Shown in pieces: positions 17,060 through 27,907 of a stretch of 64,000 bases of DNA. Numbering within the stretch: position 1 is the stretch's first letter; every line of letters begins with the position of its first letter. The position numbers and the translations under genes were made by a program. Under the pieces are notes generated by a model. It was not told the DNA's origin, searched no databases, and was given only the letters and a program-made list of their open reading frames with translations. Origin of the DNA: Sulfuricurvum sp. (GTDB lineage: Bacteria; Campylobacterota; Campylobacteria; Campylobacterales; Sulfurimonadaceae); contig JAUYAU010000006.1 in assembly GCA_030693335.1 (NCBI GenBank), positions 1 to 64,000 of the forward strand, in the 5' to 3' direction.

Positions 17060-19275
17060 CCGCTCTTTCTCCTAATCTTGCCGAGCTTTTCGGAAAGCTC
17101 GATCTTCTGCCTCACCTCTATGAGCTAGAGCACTTTTTCTCACGTGCGCAAAACGTCGCTATTCCCGGAGATCAAGAACGCCACTATCGTTTTATCCAAG
17201 CTCTTGACTTGCTGGAATTCAAAGCTCCCTCAAAAAGTATCCCCTTTGAAACCATCATCAACCATCTCAAAAAGCAGGGTGTTTTACGCTTTGAAGATAT
17301 TTTTGAGCTTATCAAAGTAGTCCGCTATTTTCGCACCCTTCGTAACCGTGAGTTCACAGGGCTGATCGGGGAGTGGATGGAAACGATTCAGATTCCTGAA
17401 CCGTTTAATGAGATCGACGACTATTTTGATGAGACGGGTAAATTTATCGAATCACGCGATGAAGAGCTGCACCGTATTGCACAGCGTATCAAGGCGATCA
17501 AGACAGAGATAAACGAGTCGATGAAACGGCTTTTGTATACGCAAAAACTAGCTCCCTATCTCGTGGATACCCAAGTGCACTACATTAACGATGAAGAGTG
17601 TCTGTTGTTGCGCGGGGGATTTAACCATGTGTTCAAGGGAGCGGTGATAGGTCGTACCGCAGGGGGATTTTTCTACGTAGCTCCCGATGCGATACTGCGT
17701 TCCAAAGAACAGCTGCGCCATGTGATGCAGGACCGTGAGGCAAAGCTGTATGAATATGCCAAGCGCTTTTCATCCAAACTCTCACCTCTGACGCCGTTTA
17801 TTGGATTTATCGACCGTGAGTTTGAGCGGTTTGACCATTATCAAGCGCGCGTACTGTTTGCGAGGTCTAAAGGGTATGCAATCCTCAAACCGCAAAGTGA
17901 CAATAAAATCATCCTCGAAGAGTTCTCTCATCCTGCTTTGCACAAGCCAAAACCTGTCAGTGTCCAGTTTAAGGGTAATCTGTTGATGATCACAGGGGTC
18001 AATGCGGGCGGTAAGACGATGCTGCTCAAATCAATCCTCAGTGCCTGCGCGATGGCCAAATATCTCATCCCCATGAAGCTCAATGCACATAAATCTCATA
18101 TCGGCGGATTCAAACGTATCGAAGCGGTCATCGATGATCCTCAAAGCGTCAGTAATGATATCTCGACCTTTGCAGGACGGATGGTACAGTTTAGCCATCT
18201 GTTTGAGCATAAAAATGCCCTTGTCGGAGTCGATGAGATCGAGTTGGGTACGGACAGTGACGAGGCGGCAGCACTTTTTGCCGTGGTCTTGGATGATCTG
18301 ATCAAACGGGGGCAGAAGATCATCGTCACAACCCACCATAAACGTCTAGCGGCATTGATGGCGGATCGCGATGATGTGGAACTGCTTGCGGCCATCTATG
18401 ATGAAGAACACCGTGTTCCTACCTATGAGTTTTTAAACGGTGTAATCGGGAAAAGTTATGCATTTGAGACAGCTTCGCGCTACGGGATCAATCAAAACAT
18501 CATCAGCCGTGCTAAAGTGCTGTACGGTGAAAATCACGAAAAGCTCAATATCCTTATCGAGCGGGGAAGCGAACTCGAACGTGCCTTAAAAATAAAGAAC
18601 AAAGAGGTCGATGAGCGATTGGACTCGCTTAAGAGTCAAGAACTCGCACTCAAAGAGGCGCGTGAAAACCTGCGCAGTGAACTCGATACTGAAAAAAACC
18701 GTCTACGCGCTTTGTACGATGCAGCCACCAATGAAGCCAAAGAGGCAGCGCGCGGTATGGATATGGCCGCTATACACCGTCAGATGAATAAAGCGGCGTC
18801 AATGATCCCAAAAGATCAGCCTCTCAAAATTTCTGAACCTGAACCGATTGTTTTTACAGTCGGGCAAACGGTGAAATATCGAAATCAACGTGCAACCATT
18901 GTGAGTATTGGAAACAAAGATGCGATGATCGAGGTTGAAGGGATGCGCTTGCGGGTCAAACTCTTTGATCTTAAACCCTCAGGAAATCTCCCTAAAAAAG
19001 TCAAAACAACGCATACTGCGCAGATCGAACAAAAAAGCGGTCTCAAACTTGACCTGCATGGTTTACGTGGAGAAGAGGCGTGCGAGCGCATGGATAAATT
19101 TCTCTCCGATGCTCTTTTGCAAGGATTCGATGAGGTGATCATCTACCACGGTATCGGGACGGGCAAACTCTCTTATGCGGTCAAAGAGTTTTTAAAAGTC
19201 CATCCGAGTGTCAAAAGCTTCACCGATGCCCCTCAGCATCTTGGCGGGTTTGGGGCGAAAGTGGTGAGGTTGTAA
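17056..19275 (+). CDS. mutS2: MutS2-family ATPase with Smr nuclease domain
   Basis: The 739-residue protein has no mismatch-recognition domain. It shows the MutS core, the Walker A loop G-V-N-A-G-G-K-T near residue 315, G-V-D-E-I-E-L-G-T-D (Walker B region), a long coiled coil (about 485-580), and a C-terminal Smr domain with L-D-L-H-G-L-R and H-G-I-G-T-G-K-L. MutS2 proteins suppress recombination or act on collided ribosomes, depending on the organism. Which applies here is not decided by sequence. It ends the murC operon. Confidence 0.93.
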   Translation: MTALSPNLAELFGKLDLLPHLYELEHFFSRAQNVAIPGDQERHYRFIQALDLLEFKAPSKSIPFETIINHLKKQGVLRFEDIFELIKVVRYFRTLRNREFTGLIGEWMETIQIPEPFNEIDDYFDETGKFIESRDEELHRIAQRIKAIKTEINESMKRLLYTQKLAPYLVDTQVHYINDEECLLLRGGFNHVFKGAVIGRTAGGFFYVAPDAILRSKEQLRHVMQDREAKLYEYAKRFSSKLSPLTPFIGFIDREFERFDHYQARVLFARSKGYAILKPQSDNKIILEEFSHPALHKPKPVSVQFKGNLLMITGVNAGGKTMLLKSILSACAMAKYLIPMKLNAHKSHIGGFKRIEAVIDDPQSVSNDISTFAGRMVQFSHLFEHKNALVGVDEIELGTDSDEAAALFAVVLDDLIKRGQKIIVTTHHKRLAALMADRDDVELLAAIYDEEHRVPTYEFLNGVIGKSYAFETASRYGINQNIISRAKVLYGENHEKLNILIERGSELERALKIKNKEVDERLDSLKSQELALKEARENLRSELDTEKNRLRALYDAATNEAKEAARGMDMAAIHRQMNKAASMIPKDQPLKISEPEPIVFTVGQTVKYRNQRATIVSIGNKDAMIEVEGMRLRVKLFDLKPSGNLPKKVKTTHTAQIEQKSGLKLDLHGLRGEEACERMDKFLSDALLQGFDEVIIYHGIGTGKLSYAVKEFLKVHPSVKSFTDAPQHLGGFGAKVVRL

Positions 19276-19277
19276 AA

Positions 19278-20012
19278 TTGGAAAAAATCATTCTTCAATT
19301 AAAAAGGCTAGAAAAACATTATGAACATACAGTCAAAACATATGATGAGATTTCAATGCTTGACATGGCACATACCCTCAGAATTTGGACTGAACTAAAA
19401 TCGACTTTGACAACAGACTATGATAGTTTTAAAGAAACTATATTCTGGACTGCTACACCAATACGAAAAATAATGAAACATATTCATAATTCTCAGTATG
19501 TATTAGCTTATTTGCCTAAAGAAGGTGTAACTACATATGCTAGTAAAGGGCAATTTGCTGAGAGTACACATTTTGATAATGAAAATAAATTCTCTTTGGC
19601 TGTTAAAGTTAAAAACACTGGTCAAGCAATTTTGTTAAGTCAGTATGGTTTTGTTTCAAAAGCTTTAACACAAGAATATGTGAATGCAATTGGAAATGAA
19701 AAAGATACAAAATGCAGCTATATAAATTGGTTAGGTAGCGAAACAGTAAGACTGCAATACAAAAATGAAACGGGCGAACTTGAATCTTTTACACTATCAA
19801 GAGAAATGCTTATAAAACGCGTGGCAAATGTTTATGATGCTTCTCATACATCTTTAAATGATGAAGGTGGTGAAAATAGGTTTGATGCACCTATAAAATG
19901 GTTAATGGGCTTCAAATGTGGAGGATTGCCTTTACCATGTTTTTTATTACTTAAAGTGGCTCAAGACATTCTTGAAAATGTCCCTATATTACTAAGTAAA
20001 TCAAATAAATGA
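19278..20012 (+). CDS. Unknown 244-residue protein, accessory gene
   Basis: The frame begins with TTG two bases after the mutS2 stop, with GGTGAGG upstream inside mutS2. Base use is clearly more AT-rich than in mutS2, which suggests acquired DNA. The product has a helical N-terminus, a central mixed region (T-G-Q-A-I-L-L-S-Q-Y-G-F), and a C-terminus with C-G-G-L-P-L-P-C-F-L-L-L. No signal peptide or known motif is seen. It could be co-transcribed with mutS2. Confidence 0.6.
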   Translation: MEKIILQLKRLEKHYEHTVKTYDEISMLDMAHTLRIWTELKSTLTTDYDSFKETIFWTATPIRKIMKHIHNSQYVLAYLPKEGVTTYASKGQFAESTHFDNENKFSLAVKVKNTGQAILLSQYGFVSKALTQEYVNAIGNEKDTKCSYINWLGSETVRLQYKNETGELESFTLSREMLIKRVANVYDASHTSLNDEGGENRFDAPIKWLMGFKCGGLPLPCFLLLKVAQDILENVPILLSKSNK

Positions 20013-20087
20013 GGATAAGGGGGCGGGAGGTTACTATGACGTTTAGCCCTTATAATTTTCAACACCTGTTCCATAAGTCATTAATTA

Positions 20088-20093
20088 TATAAT
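20088..20093 (+). promoter_or_regulatory. -10-like element before the 151-residue gene
   Basis: TATAAT lies 19 bases before the ATG at 20113, and a second TATAAT is at 20051-20056. The first would leave a very short leader, while the second gives a more usual spacing. Neither has a good -35 box. Confidence 0.35.
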
Positions 20094-20112
20094 TCAAACA
20101 AAAAGAGAAACA

Positions 20113-20568
20113 ATGCACACATTTCAAATTGCAGAGTCCGTATTAGATGGTTATAGAAATGACAAATTAAGTGATGTAAGAATCAACTTTTTAATCACAC
20201 AAGCCAATGAACAGCTCTCAGAAATGGCTCAAAACAAAGAACTCTATGACAGTTTTTTAACCAAAGTGAAGGCACCTGAAAGAATAGATAACATCATACT
20301 TTGGATACTTCTCATGTCCAATGAAGCAATAGGCAGTAAATACATACGAGAGTTCAAAAAAGATTTTAGAAAATTTATTCCAGTGAGTGATCTAGCTGAT
20401 TTGTTGCTCTACGCTATTCATCTAAAAAAAGTTAAAAATGTAGAGTTAGACGGATTTGATTATTTATTGGAATACCAAGAAGAAGGGATAGAAGTGATGG
20501 ATCAATATGCTTTTACCAATGTCTTGCTTTACATTCAAACATCCAAAGAAGTCCAAATGGAATTTTGA
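20113..20568 (+). CDS. Unknown 151-residue helical protein, accessory gene
   Basis: The product is soluble, Lys/Glu/Leu-rich and predicted helical, with no recognised motif. AAAAAGAGAAAC precedes the ATG as a weak ribosome binding site. It is AT-rich like the preceding gene and unlike mutS2. It converges on the PQ-loop-like membrane gene with 15 bases between. Function is unknown. Confidence 0.65.
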   Translation: MHTFQIAESVLDGYRNDKLSDVRINFLITQANEQLSEMAQNKELYDSFLTKVKAPERIDNIILWILLMSNEAIGSKYIREFKKDFRKFIPVSDLADLLLYAIHLKKVKNVELDGFDYLLEYQEEGIEVMDQYAFTNVLLYIQTSKEVQMEF

Positions 20569-20583
20569 TAGAGATTAGCTGAA

Positions 20584-21192
20584 TCAGATGATCCAGTGTC
20601 GAATCGGAATCCTCATTCTGATTCGATAGTTTATTAATGGGAAAACGACCAAAGAGGACCCGATGGTCATATAAACGGGCAGTAACATACTCTCCAGCGT
20701 ATAGTGTTCGATCCCAAAAACGCCGATAAATGATCCCAGAAAAAAGCAAATCCATACCAGTGGTGTTTCCTCATCGGGAGCCGTAATCACAAAGCGCAGT
20801 GTCGGCAAGAGGGCGCAAAAATCTGCGGCTATGGCTATGACCGTAGGTAAGACTCCCGAACTGTTTTTAAAAATGAGCCAAACCACAATGGCAGTGAGTC
20901 CTACAAGTAAAGAGAACTTTTCAAGCGTATCCGGTTTGATATACTCACCCTTGAAGAGGGTCAATACAAAGATCGTCATCGGGTTAATCCAAAAAATAAG
21001 GGTGAGCATCCGGGTGACCTGATCGGCAGTAGATGGGGTGATGAGCCAAAAGGCAAAACCGATCACACTCCAGATGAACCAGGAAATGCGGTTGGGCTTG
21101 ACGGTACCGCGAAAAATACTGATCGTGTAAGGGACAATGGAGACGGCAAGAATAAATTGGGCTAATAGACCTAAATAGTAAGGTTCTAGCAT
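20584..21192 (-). CDS. Multi-pass membrane protein with PQ-loop-like duplicated halves
   Basis: The 202-residue product has about six or seven hydrophobic helices. The two halves look related: A-V-S-I-V-P-Y-T-I-S-I-F-R-G near the N-terminus with a W-F-I-W pair, and A-D-F-C-A-L-L-P-T-L-R-F-V later with P-L-V-W-I-C-F-F. This pattern resembles the PQ-loop/SWEET superfamily of small-solute carriers. The assignment is by pattern only, and no substrate can be given. Its base composition is closer to the core genes than its left neighbours. Confidence 0.6.
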   Translation of the reverse strand: MLEPYYLGLLAQFILAVSIVPYTISIFRGTVKPNRISWFIWSVIGFAFWLITPSTADQVTRMLTLIFWINPMTIFVLTLFKGEYIKPDTLEKFSLLVGLTAIVVWLIFKNSSGVLPTVIAIAADFCALLPTLRFVITAPDEETPLVWICFFLGSFIGVFGIEHYTLESMLLPVYMTIGSSLVVFPLINYRIRMRIPIRHWII

Positions 21193-21278
21193 CTTATTTG
21201 ATGAATACGGATGAATTTGATAGCCATGTACTGATCCTTTGTCGCATTATATATTTCCTCCGATTAATCTAGCAGCAG

Positions 21279-21284
21279 TATAAT
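21279..21284 (+). promoter_or_regulatory. Likely -10 element of the sirtuin gene
   Basis: TATAAT lies 19 bases before the ATG at 21304, and the ribosome binding site ATAGGAGAA lies between them. The gap at 21193-21303 is divergent, so it also holds the leftward promoter of the membrane protein gene. Confidence 0.45.
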
Positions 21285-21303
21285 TTCTATCATAGGAGAA
21301 TTA

Positions 21304-21996
21304 ATGAAAAAAGTTCTTATTTTAAGCGGTGCAGGTATCAGTGCCGAAAGTGGTATTCGTACCTTTCGCGATGCGGATGGTATGTGGGAAGAGTACAACG
21401 TCATGGATGTGTGTTCCGTTCAAGGCTTCGCGCGTAATCCAAAGCTGGTTGCTGATTTTTACGATGCACGTCGTCATGATCTGCGTGATAAACTTCCCAA
21501 TGCAGCCCATGAGATGGTGGCCCGTTTAAAAGCCAAATACCCGCATCAAATCGATATCTTGACTCAAAATGTTGATGATTTGTTTGAACGTGCGGGTTGT
21601 GATGAGGTGATCCATCTGCATGGGACGTTGACACAACTGCGATGCGAGGATTGCGGACGGGTATTTTCGATAGGGTATGAGTCCCAAATAGGGGTCGTGT
21701 GTCCGGGATGTGAGAGTGATCGGATACGTCATAACGTTGTGATGTTTGGGGAAGCGGCTCCGATGTACGTGAGGCTTCAAGAATCGGTTGATGAATGTGA
21801 TCTGCTAGTGGTCATCGGGACGAGCGGTCAAGTCATCAATGTAGCAGCAATCGCACAATGGTTTGATCATACAATCTTGAATAATTTTGATGCTGACCCG
21901 ATGCTCGATCGCCATTTTAAGATTCGATACATTGAAAAAGCAACGACTGCCGCAGAAAAGATCGAGGCGGATGTGGAGAAGTTTTTAAACGATTGA
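21304..21996 (+). CDS. cobB: NAD-dependent protein deacylase (sirtuin, class III type)
   Basis: The 230-residue sirtuin has G-A-G-I-S-A-E-S-G-I at the NAD site, T-Q-N-V-D-D-L, catalytic His106 in H-L-H-G-T, and a zinc site from Cys114, Cys117, Cys133 and Cys136. Tyr53 and Arg56 in F-Y-D-A-R-R match the Tyr-x-x-Arg pair that selects succinyl and malonyl lysine in class III sirtuins such as SIRT5 and E. coli CobB. Desuccinylation as well as deacetylation is therefore likely. It stands alone, next to the toxin-antitoxin operon. Confidence 0.9.
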   Translation: MKKVLILSGAGISAESGIRTFRDADGMWEEYNVMDVCSVQGFARNPKLVADFYDARRHDLRDKLPNAAHEMVARLKAKYPHQIDILTQNVDDLFERAGCDEVIHLHGTLTQLRCEDCGRVFSIGYESQIGVVCPGCESDRIRHNVVMFGEAAPMYVRLQESVDECDLLVVIGTSGQVINVAAIAQWFDHTILNNFDADPMLDRHFKIRYIEKATTAAEKIEADVEKFLND

Positions 21997-22038
21997 TTTT
22001 TTATAAGCAGTGTAGTATAATATTCCCACTTAAGTAGG
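21993..22038 (+). promoter_or_regulatory. Promoter and palindromic operator of the Phd/UPF0175 operon
   Basis: TTGATT (21993-21998) and TATAAT (22016-22021) are separated by 17 bases. Immediately downstream is the near-perfect palindrome CCCACTTAAGTAGG (22025-22038), with one mismatched pair. A symmetrical site between the -10 box and the start codon is the usual place for antitoxin autorepression. That reading is inference. Confidence 0.55.
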
Positions 22039-22049
22039 AAGGATTAATT

Positions 22050-22373
22050 ATGACCACTATTGGGATTAAAGAGCTCAAAGACAATCCTGCGATATTGACA
22101 CGTACACTTGAAGGACATGATGTGTCGCTTCTAACCAAGCGTGGACATCCTATTGGTATTGCTTTGCCTTGGAATGATGCTATGTTTGAAAATGGCTACA
22201 GACAAACCGTTTTAATAGATGGATATAAAGAAGGTAGTTTGAGTCTCTCACAGCTTGCACGTGCGTTAGAAATGACAACGGAAGATGCATTGGAGATGGT
22301 TGGAAAACTGGGTATATCCATGATAGATGGTGATCTAGAAGATGAAATTTTGATGGCTCATAGTCTCGTATGA
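22050..22373 (+). CDS. Antitoxin: Phd-like N-terminus fused to UPF0175-like C-terminus
   Basis: Residues 1-40 follow the Phd/YefM pattern (I-K-E-L-K-D-N-P, then T-K-R-G-H-P-I-G-I-A-L-P). Residues 54-100 follow UPF0175 (L-I-D-G-Y-K-E-G-S-L-S-L-S-Q-L-A-R-A-L-E-M-T). UPF0175 proteins are the usual partners of DUF3368 PIN toxins, and the next gene is one. The Phd part would bind DNA and the C-terminal part would bind the toxin. AGGAAGG precedes the ATG, and the stop overlaps the toxin start (ATGA). Confidence 0.8.
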   Translation: MTTIGIKELKDNPAILTRTLEGHDVSLLTKRGHPIGIALPWNDAMFENGYRQTVLIDGYKEGSLSLSQLARALEMTTEDALEMVGKLGISMIDGDLEDEILMAHSLV

Positions 22374-22846
22374 ATTCAACGATCGTCGTTTCCGATGCAA
22401 CCGCATTAATTGTTCTATCCAAAATCGGGCGTTATGATCTTTTGTCTAACCTCTGGGAAAGTGTTTTACTTCCTCGTGAAGTATGGGAGGAGATAAATGC
22501 CAAGACGTTTACGACCCATCCGATTTTAAGTGTGGTTGATGCCCCAGATAATACTACTCGAAAAGCATTGTCATTAATACTGGATGCTGGTGAGAGCGCG
22601 GCGATAGCTTTGGCGCATCAGGATAATTACGTTTTGATCATAGATGAGAAAAAAGGGCGTAAATGGGCGAAGAATATTGGTGTTCGAGTTATTGGTCTCA
22701 TTGGAATAATATTGATCAATCTGGAACGAGGTTTGATCAAATCAAATGACGCACGAGAAATAATTGTTCGATGTGATGAAATCGGATTTAGGGTATCGGC
22801 GGGTGTTAAAGAGCGATTTGAAATGGAGATCAGGCGATATGAGTAA
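22370..22846 (+). CDS. PIN-domain toxin, DUF3368 family
   Basis: The 158-residue protein shows the PIN-type acidic pattern: V-S-D-A-T-A-L-I-V-L at the N-terminus (first Asp), E-V-W-E-E-I in the middle, G-E-S-A-A-I-A-L-A (Glu), and V-L-I-I-D-E-K-K-G-R (last Asp). L-L-P-R-E-V and A-K-N-I-G-V-R-V-I-G-L-I-G are typical of DUF3368. It is probably a metal-dependent RNase held inactive by the upstream antitoxin. It overlaps the next gene by eight bases. Confidence 0.85.
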   Translation: MNSTIVVSDATALIVLSKIGRYDLLSNLWESVLLPREVWEEINAKTFTTHPILSVVDAPDNTTRKALSLILDAGESAAIALAHQDNYVLIIDEKKGRKWAKNIGVRVIGLIGIILINLERGLIKSNDAREIIVRCDEIGFRVSAGVKERFEMEIRRYE

Positions 22847-23315
22847 ATTACTTATTGAATGGAAAGAAGTCACCAGAGTAGAAAAGTTTATGGATGATGA
22901 GGATGAAATCAATGTTCTTCATCATGTCATATATGATGAGAGTGGTACAGAGATTTTTTGGGACGATTCAATCATTTATGAGGCTATTATGAGCCGATTT
23001 TTTCGACGTTATCCTGATGCTGTTTTGGACTTGAAAATTGATTTTAAAGCGGGTGTCCATTGGAGCAAACAAATTTCGAATGCGTTAATTTTGGCTCAGA
23101 TGGTTAAACATATATTTAACGAAGAAACGGACACACCATTTTCCCATGGTTACGCAGAAGAAGAGTGGGGGAAGTCATATCTCAATTTGGTATATGGTGA
23201 ATCGGAAAAACTTTTTTTTGATAATGTATGTCGTGTGATGGATCATTTAGAATTTGATTTGACAAAATTTAAAGCGTGGTTGATTCCTAATTTTGAGGAT
23301 GAAGATGATAAATAA
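22839..23315 (+). CDS. Third gene of the toxin-antitoxin operon, unknown
   Basis: The start at ATG 22839 lies inside the toxin gene end and is preceded by GGCGAT; an earlier in-frame start would overlap the toxin by over 80 bases. The 158-residue product is acidic and rich in aromatic residues (D-E-S-G-T-E-I-F-W-D-D, M-S-R-F-F-R-R-Y-P, G-V-H-W-S-K-Q). It ends in an acidic tail (F-E-D-E-D-D-K). No family is recognised. The overlap means it is made together with the toxin. Confidence 0.65.
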   Translation: MSKLLIEWKEVTRVEKFMDDEDEINVLHHVIYDESGTEIFWDDSIIYEAIMSRFFRRYPDAVLDLKIDFKAGVHWSKQISNALILAQMVKHIFNEETDTPFSHGYAEEEWGKSYLNLVYGESEKLFFDNVCRVMDHLEFDLTKFKAWLIPNFEDEDDK

Positions 23316-23428
23316 GGTTATCTAATGGCAAATAAATGGAACATACCTACTTTGATAGAAGGAACATTGGAAGATTAATTTTGCTTCTAAAATTCAGTTA
23401 TAATCATTAACAAAAACAAGGAGTTACA

Positions 23429-23923
23429 ATGCTAACCTTATTTATCCGATTTCTTTTAATTATTAGCCTTTTATCAGTCTTTTCTTTTGCAGAAGATTTA
23501 GAGGACGGATGGAAAGCTTATGAAAACAAAGATAACAAAACATTGGGTAGTGTGTTTTTAAAATCTGCACATCAAGGTAACACTGTGGCACAATGTAGAC
23601 TTGGATTTACATATGAGCATGGTGATGGAGTAGCTCAAGATTATACCATTGCAATTCACTGGTACAGTAAATCCGCAAAGCAAGGTAATGCTGAGGCACA
23701 ATTCCGGCTCGGAACTATGTATTATAATGGCAAAGGGGTAATGAAAAATAATATGATTGCCTATGCTCTTTATAGTCTAAATAATGATACAGGTAGCCTA
23801 AGAGATCTAACCGCTCAAGATCTCACGACTGAACAGATCAATCAAGCACAAGCTCTTACTCGAGAGCCTAAAAAATTGTGGGCTTTGATCGAAAAAACGC
23901 AAAAAATAAAAAATGAGCAGTAA
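23429..23923 (+). CDS. Exported Sel1-repeat protein
   Basis: The 164-residue product has a signal peptide (cleavage likely near S-F-A-E, residue 21), then about two complete Sel1-like repeats of 36 residues (A-H-Q-G-N-T-V-A-Q-C-R-L-G and A-K-Q-G-N-A-E-A-Q-F-R-L-G), then a helical tail. Sel1 repeats form solenoids for protein binding, so it is probably a periplasmic adaptor. An AAGGAG ribosome binding site lies six bases before ATG. A small partner or substrate cannot be inferred. Confidence 0.8.
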   Translation: MLTLFIRFLLIISLLSVFSFAEDLEDGWKAYENKDNKTLGSVFLKSAHQGNTVAQCRLGFTYEHGDGVAQDYTIAIHWYSKSAKQGNAEAQFRLGTMYYNGKGVMKNNMIAYALYSLNNDTGSLRDLTAQDLTTEQINQAQALTREPKKLWALIEKTQKIKNEQ

Positions 23924-23952
23924 ATAATAGATGAAAAAATTTGGTAGGTTAA

Positions 23953-26222
<2,270 letters not shown>

Positions 26223-26223
<1 letters not shown>

Positions 26224-26933
26224 TGCGTTTAGACAGTTATTTGGTTGAATTGGGATTAGTGGAAAGTAGGAATAAAGCGCAACAGTTGATAAAAGATCAT
26301 GCTGTGAGTGTGGATGGAAAAATCATCGATAAAACTTCATTTGAAGCAGATGAAACAATGACAGTCACAATGGCAGACAATACACAATACGTGAGTCGTG
26401 CCGCAATCAAACTCAAAGGTTTTTTACCGTTCATGGAGTGTGATTTGAGCGGATTGAATGCCCTTGATATCGGTTCAAGTACCGGTGGATTTACCCAAGT
26501 TCTTTTGGAAGAGGGAGTTGCACATGTGACGTGCGTCGATGTAGGCAGTGATCAGCTTCACCAAAGTTTGCGCAATGATGGTCGAGTATCTGTGTTCGAA
26601 AATACCGATATCCGTAATTTTAACCCTGAAAAAACATATGACATTGTGACGTGTGATGTTGCATTTATCCCTTTGGAACTCGTGCTTGAGTCCATTGACC
26701 GACTAAGTGTACGCTACATCGTAATCTTGTTCAAGCCACAGTTTCAAGTGGGTCGCGAAGTAAAACGGGATAAAAACGGGGTTGTCAAAGATAACAGTGC
26801 AATCGGTAAAGCGATGATTAAATTTGAAGACACCTGCTCACTTTTGGGATGGAAACTTATCGCTAAAGAGACAGCACACATCGCGGGTAAAGAGGGAAAT
26901 CAGGAAACGTGTTATGGCTTTATCAAAGATTAA
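26223..26933 (+). CDS. tlyA: TlyA-family rRNA 2'-O-methyltransferase
   Basis: Residues 1-60 form an S4 RNA-binding domain (R-L-D-S-Y-L-V-E-L-G ... V-S-V-D-G). The rest is an FtsJ-type methyltransferase with SAM loop D-I-G-S-S-T-G-G-F-T (about 82-91) and C-D-V-A-F-I-P. In C. jejuni the short form of TlyA methylates 16S rRNA, affecting capreomycin sensitivity and motility; that is established family knowledge. The start overlaps the ligA stop (TAATG) and the end overlaps ribF, so the three genes are coupled. Confidence 0.93.
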
Positions 26934-27741
26934 TTCCATCGCCATTGGCGGTTTTGACGGGATGCACATCGGGCACAGAGCGCTTTTTGAGCAATTGGGT
27001 GAGCATGGGGCGATTGTGGTTATCGAGACGGGGTATGCGAATCTGACTCCAGGCCGTGAGCGTGAAAAACATACTCATTATCCGATTGTCTATTATCCGC
27101 TTGATGAGATTCGCCATTTAGAGGGTAAAGAATTTGTAGCCTATTTGCTCATGCAATTTCCCAACTTAAAAAAGATTGTGGTGGGTTATGATTTTCATTT
27201 TGGAAAAGACCGCCGCTATTCCCATCAGGATTTGAAGGACTTTTTTGCTGGCGTTGTGTGCGTCATCGAACAAGTCACCATTGACAATGACTCGGTTCAT
27301 TCTCATAAGATCAGAGCGAAACTCCAAATCGGGGACATAGACGGGGCTAACCGATTTTTGGGGCACAATTATTGTATTAGTGGCAATGTTATAAAAGGTC
27401 AGGGGCTTGGGAAAAAAGAGTTCGTTCCTACGCTAAATCTGGAGTGCTATGGATTTTTAGTTCCTCAAGAGGGTGTGTATGTTACATTGACGCGAATTGA
27501 TGATGAAGAACATTACCATCCATCTGTTGCATTTATGGGACATCGGGTCTGTACCGATGGCTCGTATGCGATAGAAAGCCATATCTTGGACATGGATGTG
27601 CAGAGTGTTCAGAGGGCAACGATTTGCTTTGTCCGTTTTTTACGTAAAAATCAAAAATATGAGACTTTGGAACTGCTCAAAAAGGCCATTCAAACCGATA
27701 TATCAAACGCAAAAAAAGAGCTTTTCCATTTGAGTTTATAG
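26914..27741 (+). CDS. ribF: Riboflavin kinase / FAD synthetase
   Basis: The bifunctional enzyme makes FMN and then FAD. The chosen start at ATG 26914 gives 275 residues, and the adenylyltransferase motif G-G-F-D-G-M-H-I-G-H lies at residues 12-21. The C-terminal flavokinase part has the short motif P-T-L-N-L (usually P-T-A-N). An in-frame ATG 30 codons earlier is rejected because it lies deep inside tlyA and would precede the conserved fold by over 40 residues. The start overlaps the tlyA end by 20 bases. Confidence 0.92.
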   Translation: MALSKINSIAIGGFDGMHIGHRALFEQLGEHGAIVVIETGYANLTPGREREKHTHYPIVYYPLDEIRHLEGKEFVAYLLMQFPNLKKIVVGYDFHFGKDRRYSHQDLKDFFAGVVCVIEQVTIDNDSVHSHKIRAKLQIGDIDGANRFLGHNYCISGNVIKGQGLGKKEFVPTLNLECYGFLVPQEGVYVTLTRIDDEEHYHPSVAFMGHRVCTDGSYAIESHILDMDVQSVQRATICFVRFLRKNQKYETLELLKKAIQTDISNAKKELFHLSL

Positions 27742-27874
27742 AAAATTTTCTAAATTAATTTTTTTCTTAAGCAGTGTCTTAGTTATTGGAGTTTACATCA
27801 AAAAAGAGTTAGGTTTTATGTGCGAAAGTTGAGTAAACGTAAAATTTAAAAGCTCCCCTTTACTCTCTAAATAC

Positions 27875-27880
27875 TATAAT
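27875..27880 (+). promoter_or_regulatory. Likely -10 element of dnaE
   Basis: TATAAT lies 27 bases before the dnaE ATG in a 166-base gap, with AAGG just before the start codon. An AT-only 14-base palindrome (27739-27752) right after ribF, followed by a T-run, may act as a weak terminator for the ligA-tlyA-ribF transcript. Confidence 0.5.
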
Positions 27881-27907
27881 CTTTCTATATTTTTTCAAGG
27901 TTTTTTT

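Noticed and set aside
22764-22838. Longer start for the third gene of the toxin-antitoxin operon
   Set aside because: It would overlap the toxin gene by over 80 bases; the ATG at 22839 gives the usual short overlap.
27739-27752. Perfect AT-only palindrome followed by T-run after ribF, as a strong terminator
   Set aside because: The stem has only one G-C pair per side, so it is too weak to call as a separate terminator; it is mentioned with the dnaE promoter.
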